Assembly (NCBI RefSeq): GCF_013090115.1
Contig: NZ_JABFNN010000045.1
Coordinates: 109,813 to 173,812, forward strand
DNA from: Flagellimonas amphidinii
GTDB taxonomy: Bacteria; Bacteroidota; Bacteroidia; Flavobacteriales; Flavobacteriaceae
DNA: 64,000 nucleotides
Direction of reading: 5' to 3'
Shown piece by piece: positions 10,107 through 19,080 of this stretch; positions within the stretch are counted from its first letter, which is position 1; each line of letters starts with the position of its first letter. Under the pieces are notes generated by a model. It saw only the letters and a program-made list of their open reading frames with translations. It had not been told where the DNA came from and did not search any database. The translations under genes were made by a program, and so were the position numbers.

Positions 10107-10670
10107 TTATTTGGGTAAGCGGTTCTTTATGGTTGCTATTTGCCCCATATGGTTGGCCGAATGTTCCATCACGTGGTACCAGATATAGTGATAGTTTAAT
10201 CCCTCTTCGATATTCGATGAGAACCAAGCATCATTTTTGGTCTTGAGTCCATTTAGAGTTTTTCCACGGACTTCATCCCATAAATCCAAATAATACCTAA
10301 TCGGCTTACCCTTAAGTATGCTTTTTACTTCTTCATTAAGTTCGCCTGCCATACCAAATCCCGTTTGCTCATCTTCTGTCCATTCCCGACCCTCCAACGT
10401 CGCTATCAGGTAGTACGATTCCGTAGACACCAAATGCATGATCAATGATCCTATGCTATTGGCATCAGGATCATATAAGAAATCAGTTTGTGATTGGTCT
10501 AAGTCCTTGACTTGTTGTACAATTCTATCTTTTAAGTCTTCTAACATATAGACCATTAGACCAATCTGTGGTGAATAACCCTCAACTGATTTTAGTTCTC
10601 CTTGTGCGTTCAACAGTATCATCGGTAATAAAAGCAGTAAAAGGCTAGTTTTTGTTTTCAAGGATTTCAT
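10107..10670 (-). CDS. Secreted DinB-family protein
   Basis: A 187-residue protein with an N-terminal signal peptide (cleavage near LLNAQG, about 23) followed by a four-helix DinB-superfamily domain. The three metal-binding histidines expected for the fold are visible: H79 (SLIMHLVSTE) and H170/H174 (MEHSANHMGQI). DinB proteins bind a divalent metal; many act as thiol-dependent S-transferases, and most have no known reaction. Export is less common in the family. It is transcribed alone, converging on nothing obvious, and is separated from dsbD by a terminator. The fold call is firm; the reaction is unknown. Confidence 0.82.
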   Translation of the reverse strand: MKSLKTKTSLLLLLLPMILLNAQGELKSVEGYSPQIGLMVYMLEDLKDRIVQQVKDLDQSQTDFLYDPDANSIGSLIMHLVSTESYYLIATLEGREWTEDEQTGFGMAGELNEEVKSILKGKPIRYYLDLWDEVRGKTLNGLKTKNDAWFSSNIEEGLNYHYIWYHVMEHSANHMGQIATIKNRLPK

Positions 10671-10869
10671 GGTATCGTGTTCAAATTAATATGGAAAGAT
10701 ATTCAAAGTCACTATTTCTGGTCGTTCATTATTTAGCAGAAGATAATTGATTACATAAGAATATAGGCAATTATGATGCTCTTTGACAGTGTTTTAACAT
10801 TGTGCAACTCTTTTTATCAGCGTGACACCATTAGAATAGACGAGATTGTTTACACGAATGTATATTTAG

Positions 10870-10898
10870 AAAAACACCCCGAAACTTGTTCGGGGTGT
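10870..10898 (-). terminator. Intrinsic terminator of the dsbD operon
   Basis: ACACCCCGAA (10874-10883) and TTCGGGGTGT (10889-10898) form a perfect GC-rich 10 bp stem with a 5-base loop. On the minus strand the stem is followed by TTTTTCTAAA. It lies about 60 bases past the dsbD stop and closes the long minus-strand run that starts at fecR. Confidence 0.88.
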
Positions 10899-10959
10899 CG
10901 TGACTAACTCAAATAACTCCATTAAAAACAAAACTTTTTATGGAATTTCCGTCAATATT

Positions 10960-12996
10960 TTATGGCCTAAGGTTGTCCAACCCCAGCTTCAACCATTGGT
11001 GGTATTCGTCCACATTGGGGGTGTAGCCAACCGGAGTGTTCAATATGGTCTTTCCATCGGGGGCCAACAGCACATAGAAGGGTTGTGAATTGGTCTGGAA
11101 GAAACGGGTTTGGAAATGTGCCCATTTATGGCCGTAGTTTTTCAATTTCCGTATACCGCCATTTACACGGGTCACTTCCAATTGTTCGTCTTCTGGAAGG
11201 TCCTTTTTGTCATCGACATATAAGGATATCAGTACATAATCGTTCCTGAGCACGTTGTCTATTTTGGCTTCCGACCAAACGTGTTCCTCCATCTTGCGGC
11301 AGTTTACACAGGCATAGCCCGTAAAATCGAGCATGATGGGCTTGTTTACCTTTTGCGCATGGGCCATTCCCGTTTTTAAGTCTTTAAAGCAGTCCAGATT
11401 GTTTGGGCAATCGTTCGGGTACAAAAAGCTATACCCTACCGCCGGGGCAAGACCACTTAGCAACTTTAAGGGAGTAAAGGTGTTGGTGGCTTTGTTGACC
11501 CTGAAACCGGATGCCAAATATATTGCAAAGGATATGGCCAATATTCCCCCTGCAATTTTTGGGAACGACAGCTTCTTTATGGGACTATCATGGGGAAAAC
11601 GGATTTTCCCGAAAAGATAGAGTCCCAATCCCAAAAAGACCAATATCCAGATAATCAAAAAGGGTTCGATCTTTAGGATGTTCCAATGACCGACCAAATC
11701 GGCATTCGATAGGAACTTAAAAGCCAACGCCAGTTCCAAAAAACCTAAAACCACCTTTGTGGTATTCAGCCACCCTCCTGATTTCGGCAGGGCATTCATC
11801 ATATTGGGGAACATGGCGAAAACGGCAAAGGGAAGCCCCAATGCCAATCCAAACCCGCCCATACCGGCGGTCAATTGCCAAGCCCCGCCATCAGAGGATA
11901 ATGAACCTGCCAACAAAGAGCCTAAAATTGGTCCTGTACAGGAGAACGAAACCAAGGCCAGGGTCAAGGCCATAAAGAATATACCGGCAAAGCCCCCGCT
12001 GTTTTCACCTTGGGTGGTCTTGGCCGTCCAACTCGAGGGAAGGGTAAGTTCGTAATACCCGAAAAACGAGAAGGCGAAAAAGATGAAAATGATGAAAAAG
12101 AACAGATTCAGCCAGATGTTGGTGGAGATATCATTTAAAATATCGGGGTTTACCGAGTCCAACAGATGGAAGGGCACACTGAGAATAAGGTACACCAATA
12201 GAATAAATGCGCCGTACATGATCGCTTTGAAAATGCCTGAAGATTTATTGGAACCGCCGCCTTGTTTGGTGAAAAAACTTACGGTCAGTGGAATCATGGG
12301 GAACACACAGGGTGTAAGTAAGGCTAAAAGCCCCCCGAAAAAGCCCAGGGCAAAGATGTTCCATAAGGAATTGGCCGGCTTTTCCTGCCCTTCATTAGTG
12401 ACCATCGATTCTTGCCGCTGTACGGTTTCCATGTCGGCAGGGGTGATTCCGTAGAGCTCCCGATTGACCTGGTCATCGTTTATATTCGTTTTTGCCGTTA
12501 CGGTTTGTTTCGATTCCCCGGAAGTATCCGATGAGAGCCTAAAAACAAGTTCTTCTTCCGTTGGTGGCAAACAACGTGTGTCGTCACAGACCATAAAGTA
12601 TACCGAACCTACAACTTTGGTGATGCCGGGGTCTTCTACTTTTACCTTCTGTTTGAAAACGGCTTTTTTCTCAAAGAACTTGACCTTCATCTCAAACACG
12701 GGATCATCGGTCGTATGCCCCTCTTCCTCGATAACGTCACCTAAAAGCATGACTTTTCCATCGGCAAGCTCAAAATCGAACACCGTAGGTTCGGGACCTC
12801 CTTTGGCAATGTGTTGGGAGTACAAATGCCAGCCGGAATTGATCTTGGCCTTTATATTGAGCATGTATTCGTTGTCCGATAGTTTTTCGACAGAGGTAGA
12901 CCAATCTACGGGATCGAATATCTGTGCGACTACCGTAGCCTGAAATGACAGGAACAGTAGTATGCTAAGCACAATTTTATTTAAACTAATCTTCAA
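10960..12996 (-). CDS. dsbD: Thiol:disulfide interchange protein DsbD family
   Basis: Inner-membrane protein that carries electrons from cytoplasmic thioredoxin to periplasmic thiol proteins. The 678 residues show a signal peptide (to about 25), a DsbD alpha-like N-terminal periplasmic domain (about 26-150), and a central eight-helix membrane domain with the redox cysteines in LLALLTPCVFPMIPLTV and LVSFSCTGPILGSL. A C-terminal thioredoxin domain has CVNC at 563-566. The order matches DsbD. It starts 4 bases after the M16 peptidase stop, so the two are co-transcribed, and a TlpA-like protein needing reduction is encoded upstream in the same run. Confidence 0.94.
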   Translation of the reverse strand: MKISLNKIVLSILLFLSFQATVVAQIFDPVDWSTSVEKLSDNEYMLNIKAKINSGWHLYSQHIAKGGPEPTVFDFELADGKVMLLGDVIEEEGHTTDDPVFEMKVKFFEKKAVFKQKVKVEDPGITKVVGSVYFMVCDDTRCLPPTEEELVFRLSSDTSGESKQTVTAKTNINDDQVNRELYGITPADMETVQRQESMVTNEGQEKPANSLWNIFALGFFGGLLALLTPCVFPMIPLTVSFFTKQGGGSNKSSGIFKAIMYGAFILLVYLILSVPFHLLDSVNPDILNDISTNIWLNLFFFIIFIFFAFSFFGYYELTLPSSWTAKTTQGENSGGFAGIFFMALTLALVSFSCTGPILGSLLAGSLSSDGGAWQLTAGMGGFGLALGLPFAVFAMFPNMMNALPKSGGWLNTTKVVLGFLELALAFKFLSNADLVGHWNILKIEPFLIIWILVFLGLGLYLFGKIRFPHDSPIKKLSFPKIAGGILAISFAIYLASGFRVNKATNTFTPLKLLSGLAPAVGYSFLYPNDCPNNLDCFKDLKTGMAHAQKVNKPIMLDFTGYACVNCRKMEEHVWSEAKIDNVLRNDYVLISLYVDDKKDLPEDEQLEVTRVNGGIRKLKNYGHKWAHFQTRFFQTNSQPFYVLLAPDGKTILNTPVGYTPNVDEYHQWLKLGLDNLRP

Positions 12997-13000
12997 AGTG

Positions 13001-15799
13001 TTATTTTTCTGGTTTGATAACTATTTCAAAAGAATCCGCCTCTTCTGTAATACCCTTGGCAAAATTGGCAATATCATCAATGGTTATACCATTTATAATG
13101 GTATCGAAATTCTCAGGGTCTTCCATATTATATCCTTCCCAAAAATAGTTGAACACTAGATCCATGGTATATTGGTTTTTGTCCTTGGCCTGTTCTCTTT
13201 CTTTTAAATAATTGGTCAAGGTTTTGTTCAAATCGTCTTGTAATACCTCTCCATTGGCGATTTTTTTGATTTCTTGGTGAACGATATCTATAAGTGTATC
13301 GACCTTATCAGGGTTACAATCGAACATCACATTTATAATCACTTTTTGTACTGGCCGCTTTAGAATGGTAACAAACGACCTTGCCCCATAGGTGCCGCCT
13401 TCTTGCTCGCGCAATGTTTCGGTATATCTCAAGGTTAGGATATCACCTAGGGCCTTGGCCAAATAACTGTTCCTTAGTGTGTACGGGAACATTTTTTTAT
13501 AGGCGATACGAACTGAACTTTTGGGGTCTTCCATTTTCAGGTAGATGTCCTTATTGATATGGGGCGCTACCCATTTTGCTTCGTTTTCCACCCATTTTTC
13601 ATTAATACCGTACGTTGAAAGGCTGGCAAGGTATTTTTCCAAAAGTGGCTTTAACGCCTCTTTGGTAATATCCCCTATAATATAGAACTCAAAATCAGAA
13701 GGATCTCTAAATCGTTCTAAATACAATTTCTTGATGTTTTCGAAAGAGATTTCATCGACATAGTCTTTATTGAAAATTGGGCGTTTTACATTGTTCTTAC
13801 CGTAAACGGTCACCGTTACGCTATCCCTAATTTTTTCGTTCACATCCTTACTGCGCATAACAAGGTAGTTTTTCACTTTGTCCATGAATACCTCGTATGC
13901 CTCTTTGTCGAATCGTGGTTTCTGAAAGTTCAGATAGGTCATCTGTAATAGGGTTTCGACATCCTTGGTAACCGAAGTACCTTCGATATTCTCGGTCAAG
14001 TCGGAAACGTACACCCTGGTATGGGCCGTTTTTCCCGCCAACAATTTTTGTAAATCCGTAGTCGAATAGTCGCCAAGTCCAAATTGACTTGCCACATCGC
14101 CAATAAAGCTGGCCGATGGCCAATCTACATCTTTTAATATCGAAAGTCCGCCATTGCTTATGGCCTTTAACTTAACATTGTTTTTTTCTTTGTCCGTATA
14201 AGCGTAGTGTACCACAACACCATTACTCAAGGTAAAAGTGGTTCCTATACCCTTAATTTCTTCTTCTTTGGCTATTTTTCCAGAAACTATATCGATGCCA
14301 GACATTAGGGTCTTACCTTCAAAATTTTCAGTATAGGGTTCTAGACTTTTATTGTTATCGGACATGGTGATAATCCCAAGAGCTTTTTCTTCGGAAAGGT
14401 TTTCCTCATTTTCTACACCGGTTACCATAAGAAACCTATTATTTTTTGTGTAAAGAGCCTGTAACCGTTGTTTGAGCTCTTCTGCCGTTAAGGTACTCAT
14501 GAGCTGCTTTGCTATTTCGTATTCCTTTTGGATATCCCTTATCTTTTTATTTGTCAGGTAATCATCCTGTATTTCATAGGCCAGTTGCCAGTGGGGTCGG
14601 TCTCCTTTCTTACTGATTTGGTTCTCGTAGTTGTTTTTAATCTTTAGGATATGCCTTTCTATTTCCGGAGGGGTGAATCCGTGCAGGTATGCCCTGTTGA
14701 CTTCGTCCAATACCGATTTAAAAGCTTCTTTTTGTTTATTGGGCTTAGGAGCGATTCTCATGGTGAACGCATCATTCTTTCTTGCATTGGGCCCAAAACC
14801 AACATAGGCGTTTAGAAAAGGGGCATCATTGTTTTGCCCTAATTCACTTAACCTTTCGGAAAGCAAGCTAGTGATGATATCGTTCAATAATTCGATTTTA
14901 AAATCGCCTATAGAGTTTCGAGTTTCTTTTTTAGGATGGCTTACGCCATAAGAAATCATCGATGTGGTCACCTCTTCGTCTTGTGCCAATACATATAGCA
15001 TTTCGTTGTTTCCGGGAATATCGATTTCAATACGCGGCTTGGGATTTTTAATAGCCTCAATATTGGAAAACAATTTTTTGATTTTTTGCTCGATGACATC
15101 TACATCGATATCACCAATAACGGCTATAGCTTGCAAATCAGTACGATACCAGTCATGATAGAAATCACGCAGTACTTTGTGGTCGAAGTTCATAACCACA
15201 TCCATGGTGCCGATCGGCATTCTGTCAGCGTATTTTGTATGGTTGAACATTACGGGAAGCTGTTGTTTGAGAACACGCATACGGCCTGATTGTCTTGTGC
15301 GCCATTCTTCTTGTATCACCCCGCGTTCGGCCTCTATTTCCTCATCGGTCAGCAAAAGGTCATCGGCCCAGTCACGCAAGACCAATAAACAAGTGTCTAT
15401 AAGGGCTTCCGTGGTGGGAATGTCATTGACATTGTATACCGTTTCATCAAATGATGTATAGGCATTGATATCCTTACCAAAGACAGCTCCGTGTTTCTGC
15501 AAGGTGTTTAAGATGCCCTTGCCCTCAAAATGCTTGGTGCCGTTGAATGCCATGTGCTCTAAAAAGTGGGCAAGTCCTTGTTGGTCATCATTTTCCAATA
15601 CAGAACCAACATTTTGTATGATGTAGTAACTCGCTGCGTTCTGTGTTACATTAGTCTTTTGTATGTAATAGGTAAGTCCGTTGGTTAATACACCTTTGCG
15701 TACCTCATTATCCCATGGCAAGGTTGCATTCATGTCCTGGGCAATCATTCCTATGGTGAAGCATATAAGCGTTATGCTTATAAAAAATTTCTTTGTCAT
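13001..15799 (-). CDS. Secreted M16-family zinc metallopeptidase
   Basis: Periplasmic pitrilysin/insulinase-type peptidase, 932 residues, with a signal peptide (cleavage near GMIAQD, about 21). The inverted zinc motif HFLEH is at 78-82 and the distal glutamate is near 158 (EAERGVIQEEW). Two M16 halves follow in one chain: an active N-terminal half and a C-terminal half without HxxEH (about 520-930), as expected for a clam-shell enzyme that degrades short peptides. The stop lies 4 bases before the dsbD start. With the neighbouring TlpA and DsbD genes it probably digests peptides brought in by the upstream SusCD pair; that role is inferred. Confidence 0.93.
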   Translation of the reverse strand: MTKKFFISITLICFTIGMIAQDMNATLPWDNEVRKGVLTNGLTYYIQKTNVTQNAASYYIIQNVGSVLENDDQQGLAHFLEHMAFNGTKHFEGKGILNTLQKHGAVFGKDINAYTSFDETVYNVNDIPTTEALIDTCLLVLRDWADDLLLTDEEIEAERGVIQEEWRTRQSGRMRVLKQQLPVMFNHTKYADRMPIGTMDVVMNFDHKVLRDFYHDWYRTDLQAIAVIGDIDVDVIEQKIKKLFSNIEAIKNPKPRIEIDIPGNNEMLYVLAQDEEVTTSMISYGVSHPKKETRNSIGDFKIELLNDIITSLLSERLSELGQNNDAPFLNAYVGFGPNARKNDAFTMRIAPKPNKQKEAFKSVLDEVNRAYLHGFTPPEIERHILKIKNNYENQISKKGDRPHWQLAYEIQDDYLTNKKIRDIQKEYEIAKQLMSTLTAEELKQRLQALYTKNNRFLMVTGVENEENLSEEKALGIITMSDNNKSLEPYTENFEGKTLMSGIDIVSGKIAKEEEIKGIGTTFTLSNGVVVHYAYTDKEKNNVKLKAISNGGLSILKDVDWPSASFIGDVASQFGLGDYSTTDLQKLLAGKTAHTRVYVSDLTENIEGTSVTKDVETLLQMTYLNFQKPRFDKEAYEVFMDKVKNYLVMRSKDVNEKIRDSVTVTVYGKNNVKRPIFNKDYVDEISFENIKKLYLERFRDPSDFEFYIIGDITKEALKPLLEKYLASLSTYGINEKWVENEAKWVAPHINKDIYLKMEDPKSSVRIAYKKMFPYTLRNSYLAKALGDILTLRYTETLREQEGGTYGARSFVTILKRPVQKVIINVMFDCNPDKVDTLIDIVHQEIKKIANGEVLQDDLNKTLTNYLKEREQAKDKNQYTMDLVFNYFWEGYNMEDPENFDTIINGITIDDIANFAKGITEEADSFEIVIKPEK

Positions 15800-16023
15800 T
15801 TTGATTCAAATTAGTTTTTGATTGGGTTTTCCAGTACAATTGAAATTACCGCACTGGTTTTGATTCGATCAACGCCATTTGTATACAAGACGGTTTTTCT
15901 ATTTACTACCCTTAAACGGATGTTGTTAATTCTTTCACAAAAGGGATTAAAGCTTATATAGGGTTGGTCAAGCCTTGCCATAACTGGCATTCAACAATGT
16001 GAAATAGGGTAGATGGGAGGCGT

Positions 16024-16055
16024 TTGTTTTTAAAAACAACATCACCCCCCCCCTC
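16024..16055. repeat. 16-bp palindrome next to a C9 tract
   Basis: In the 283-base gap between the TlpA-like and M16 genes, TTGTTTTTAAAAACAA (16024-16039) is a perfect palindrome. A run of nine C (16045-16053) and a T-rich tract follow. The rest of the gap holds no recognisable gene. The C tract is a possible slippage site; it lies outside coding sequence, just past the stop of the TlpA-like gene. Confidence 0.4.
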
Positions 16056-16082
16056 TTTTTTATAAAAATTCTGGTAAAAATT

Positions 16083-17591
16083 TTATACACTAAGAAGTGT
16101 CTCCAACAACATTGTCAATGCAGGGTCTGAAGGTCTAAGGGCATCGGAATTTACAATCTTGCCCTCAGGATCGATCAATATGAACCTTGGTATGGCCGCT
16201 ATATTATAGGCTTTAATGAATTCGGATTTAAAGTCGTTATCGGCGATCAATTGCACACCTTTTAAATCCATATCCTTTACCATTTGTTTCCATGCATCCG
16301 TTTTCTTTTCAACATCTACCGAGATACTGATGAATGCAATGTTATCATCGTGAAATTGTTCTTCGACCTTTTTCAAATAAGGAATCTCCTTTTTACAAGG
16401 CCCGCACCACGTGGCCCAAACATCGATATAAACATATTTCCCTTTGAAATCCTCTAAACTAACAGATTTGTCCTCAGGGGTGTGGTAATCCACAAACTTG
16501 GCGGAAATGGCTCCTGGTTTTAGTTTTTGGAAATTACCATATACGACATTAATTGTTTCTTTTTGGGTTTCACTTGGACTGTTTGCAAGAAATTTTTCAT
16601 AGGCATCTTCTGCAAAGTCTGGTGCCATTTTTATAAGTATTGAGGTATACTTGGTCAACATGGATGCCTTCATCGCAGGATTTGACACTGAATCGATAAC
16701 AATATCCCTGAACATGACCTCTTGCGGCAAATAGTCTTTTTCTCCAAGGTCGTACTCTTTTTTCGAATCTTCGGATATCGAATGCATAACGGTCATCAAC
16801 TGGGCTTGGGTCAACATACCGTATCCCATGGAATTCATGGTGTACAACTCTTCATTATTCCAATCGAAACCTTCAAAAGCCATTTTTCGCAACTCATCGA
16901 CCTTTTCCTTTTTAAAAGCATTCTTTCGCATGGCATTTTGGATACTATCCATCTTTATCATGGTTTCCGGCTTTTCAAATTCACTAGGGTCCAAACTGGT
17001 GATAAACGCCATGAGCTGCATTTCGCCCATAGGGTCTATACCATGATCGAAAGCATAATTACTGATAAGGTACTTCTTGATTTGTTCGGTACGCCTTTTC
17101 TCGGAGCTTACAAAACCTTGACTCAGCTCTGGGTCTTGTAGGTTCTTGTCAAAATCAATTGTCAGGGTATCCAAATAGGCGAAATATGCTTCTTCTTCCA
17201 TGACAAACTTGGTCTTGACGGAATCTATATAATGGGTATATCCCTGTTCAGTCTTCAACCTTTCTTGCAGTACATTATTTTCTTTTTCACCTTTTCCCTC
17301 AAAAACGGGTTCCCCATCTTCTAGATCGATGTTCATGTCAAAACCGGGCTCCAAGTAAATAAGTTGCTCGTTCAACTTGTAATACCCAGGAGCGATGTCC
17401 TTTACTTCGAGAAGGGTATTGGCGCCATTGACAGGGTTTTTCGCTATTTCTACCCCTGTTTTGGTCAATACCATTTCACTAGTGTCAGAATTTACACCCT
17501 CTACCGTAATTGTAGCATCTTTGGAGGTGCACGATGCGAATAGCATCAACCCCAAGGCACTTAGAGCACTATAATGTTTGAACTTTTTCAT
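16083..17591 (-). CDS. TlpA-like thioredoxin-fold lipoprotein
   Basis: Periplasm-facing disulfide reductase anchored as a lipoprotein, 502 residues from the chosen start (MKKFKHYS). Ten more in-frame codons exist upstream but lie in a hairpin arm and precede the signal peptide. The lipobox ends in LFASC. An N-terminal DUF4369-like beta domain (about 25-100) and a helical middle (about 110-360) lead to an AhpC/TSA-type thioredoxin domain (about 365-502) with WATWCGPC (Cys396, Cys399). It lies about 120 bases after susD in the same orientation. Proteins of this type are often encoded beside SusCD pairs. It could reduce disulfides in imported peptides, with DsbD supplying electrons; that is inference. 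Confidence 0.9.
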   Translation of the reverse strand: MKKFKHYSALSALGLMLFASCTSKDATITVEGVNSDTSEMVLTKTGVEIAKNPVNGANTLLEVKDIAPGYYKLNEQLIYLEPGFDMNIDLEDGEPVFEGKGEKENNVLQERLKTEQGYTHYIDSVKTKFVMEEEAYFAYLDTLTIDFDKNLQDPELSQGFVSSEKRRTEQIKKYLISNYAFDHGIDPMGEMQLMAFITSLDPSEFEKPETMIKMDSIQNAMRKNAFKKEKVDELRKMAFEGFDWNNEELYTMNSMGYGMLTQAQLMTVMHSISEDSKKEYDLGEKDYLPQEVMFRDIVIDSVSNPAMKASMLTKYTSILIKMAPDFAEDAYEKFLANSPSETQKETINVVYGNFQKLKPGAISAKFVDYHTPEDKSVSLEDFKGKYVYIDVWATWCGPCKKEIPYLKKVEEQFHDDNIAFISISVDVEKKTDAWKQMVKDMDLKGVQLIADNDFKSEFIKAYNIAAIPRFILIDPEGKIVNSDALRPSDPALTMLLETLLSV

Positions 17592-17612
17592 TTTGTTGTT
17601 TGTTATATAAAT

Positions 17613-17686
17613 TGAACTCATTTAAACTATTTCGATTGAATCAAAAACCCTCATTTATCGACCCAATAAAAGTTTAAATGAGTTCA
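17613..17686 (-). promoter_or_regulatory. Long hairpin between susD and the TlpA-like gene
   Basis: TGAACTCATTTAAACT (17613-17628) and AGTTTAAATGAGTTCA (17671-17686) are exact reverse complements: a 16 bp stem around a 42-base loop, filling the gap between the susD stop and the lipoprotein start. No T tract follows on the minus strand, so it looks like an RNA stability or processing element that sets susCD expression apart from the downstream enzymes. Confidence 0.55.
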
Positions 17687-17710
17687 TTGACCGTTATACT
17701 TAGATGTGTC

Positions 17711-19069
17711 TTACAATGCTGATGCCGGTATTGCCAATGTATATTTTTCACTACCTTCCTCCAAAGTGGCCGTTGTGCCATCAGGAAGTGAATGGGTAAT
17801 CGTACCTATTCTACCCTCTAACTGCAATCTTCTCATATCGAACCATCTCATTGCATATGTGGCCATCTCTTTTCTTCTTTCTTCCAACACAAAGCCCAAT
17901 ATTTCTTCGGGGTCGTTGGTCCATGAAATTAAATCAGTACCAAAGCCAAGGGAATCCACAATACGTTTTGCCCTTAACTCATTGACAATGGCAAGGCCTT
18001 CCGCCATAGAAACAGGGTCTCCCGACCTTACCAAAGCTTCAGCCTTATTCAGCCATATTTCTGGCGTTGATAATCCCCTATCCAAATAGAAAAAAGGAAG
18101 CCCTAATGTAAGCTCTTCTAGACCCAGTGCGTAGAACCAGAGACTTGGACGAACATCATCTCCAATAAATGGATAAAAATCAGTAAGTCCTGTGAAATAA
18201 AGCCTGCCAAATTCTTCCGTGATGTTGGCCGAAAAGAACAAGGCAATATAGGTTGGCCTACTATATACTTTTTCATTGTTAGCTATATTATCAAACACCC
18301 AACTATATTCTTCATCAGTATAATCATCTATATCATCCTTTATGCCCAAAGCTAAATCAGCATACTCAATAACTTTATTGTATTCTTTTTTAAACAAATA
18401 CAAACGTGATAAAAAGGCATAAGCTCCCAATTTTGATCCCCTATGATTACCCTCTGAATGAATCTCAGGAAGAGAAGGCAAAGCCGTTTCAACATCTGAT
18501 ACTATTTGATTATAAAGGGCTTCTATGGTCATTCTGTCCGGCAAGGGCGCAGTAATGTCTGCGGTCTCCACAAAGGGCACGCTTAATTCATTGCCATTTG
18601 TGCCATCATACGGAGGGGCATACAGGTTTAATAAAACCCAATATTCAAAGGCCCTACCCAATAATGCTTCTGCCTTTAAAGTCTCAACCAAATCTTTATT
18701 AGATTCTGCATTAGTGGCATTACCGGCATCATTTAATATGGTATTATAGGTAAATATGCGCTCGTATGGTTTTCGCCAAGCTGTTGGGTCATCTCCTGGA
18801 GCATATATATTTTCATCCCACAAATACGCAGCTCTATCCGTAGGCCCAAAATCACTCCCTATAATGGGCGAGTAATTATCCGTCCATTGCAAAAATGGGG
18901 CTTCAATGGTAAATGGGGCCGTAATTAGACGGGCATTTAGCAGCAAATCATAATCCGACACTTTTTTTACAGAAACCACACCATTGTATTCGGTGTCCAA
19001 AAAATCCTGTTCGTTCTCACATCCAAATAGAATGAATGAGAGCATCATTATTTTTAATATATTTTTCAT
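17711..19069 (-). CDS. SusD/RagB-family lipoprotein
   Basis: Surface lipoprotein partner of the SusC encoded 11 bases upstream, 452 residues, short for the family. The signal ends in ILFGC (Cys17). SusD features include the helical AEALLGRAFEYWVLLNLYAPPY segment (about 135-160), AYAFLSRLYLFKKEYNKVIEYAD (about 215-240) and a C-terminal WLNKAEALVRSGD / EERRKEMATYAMRWFDMRRLQ signature. It sits in a run with FecR, SusC, TlpA, M16 and DsbD genes and no glycosidases, so its ligand may be a peptide rather than a glycan. Confidence 0.92.
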   Translation of the reverse strand: MKNILKIMMLSFILFGCENEQDFLDTEYNGVVSVKKVSDYDLLLNARLITAPFTIEAPFLQWTDNYSPIIGSDFGPTDRAAYLWDENIYAPGDDPTAWRKPYERIFTYNTILNDAGNATNAESNKDLVETLKAEALLGRAFEYWVLLNLYAPPYDGTNGNELSVPFVETADITAPLPDRMTIEALYNQIVSDVETALPSLPEIHSEGNHRGSKLGAYAFLSRLYLFKKEYNKVIEYADLALGIKDDIDDYTDEEYSWVFDNIANNEKVYSRPTYIALFFSANITEEFGRLYFTGLTDFYPFIGDDVRPSLWFYALGLEELTLGLPFFYLDRGLSTPEIWLNKAEALVRSGDPVSMAEGLAIVNELRAKRIVDSLGFGTDLISWTNDPEEILGFVLEERRKEMATYAMRWFDMRRLQLEGRIGTITHSLPDGTTATLEEGSEKYTLAIPASAL

Positions 19070-19080
19070 CTTATTTTTTA

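Noticed and set aside
10046..10246. Plus-strand frame of 66 codons overlapping the DinB gene
   Set aside because: It is antisense to a well-supported DinB reading frame, has no family features and no plausible start region.
12464..12943. 159-codon plus-strand frame opposite dsbD
   Set aside because: It is a complementary-strand shadow of the DsbD N-terminal domain; serine-rich, with no recognisable domain.
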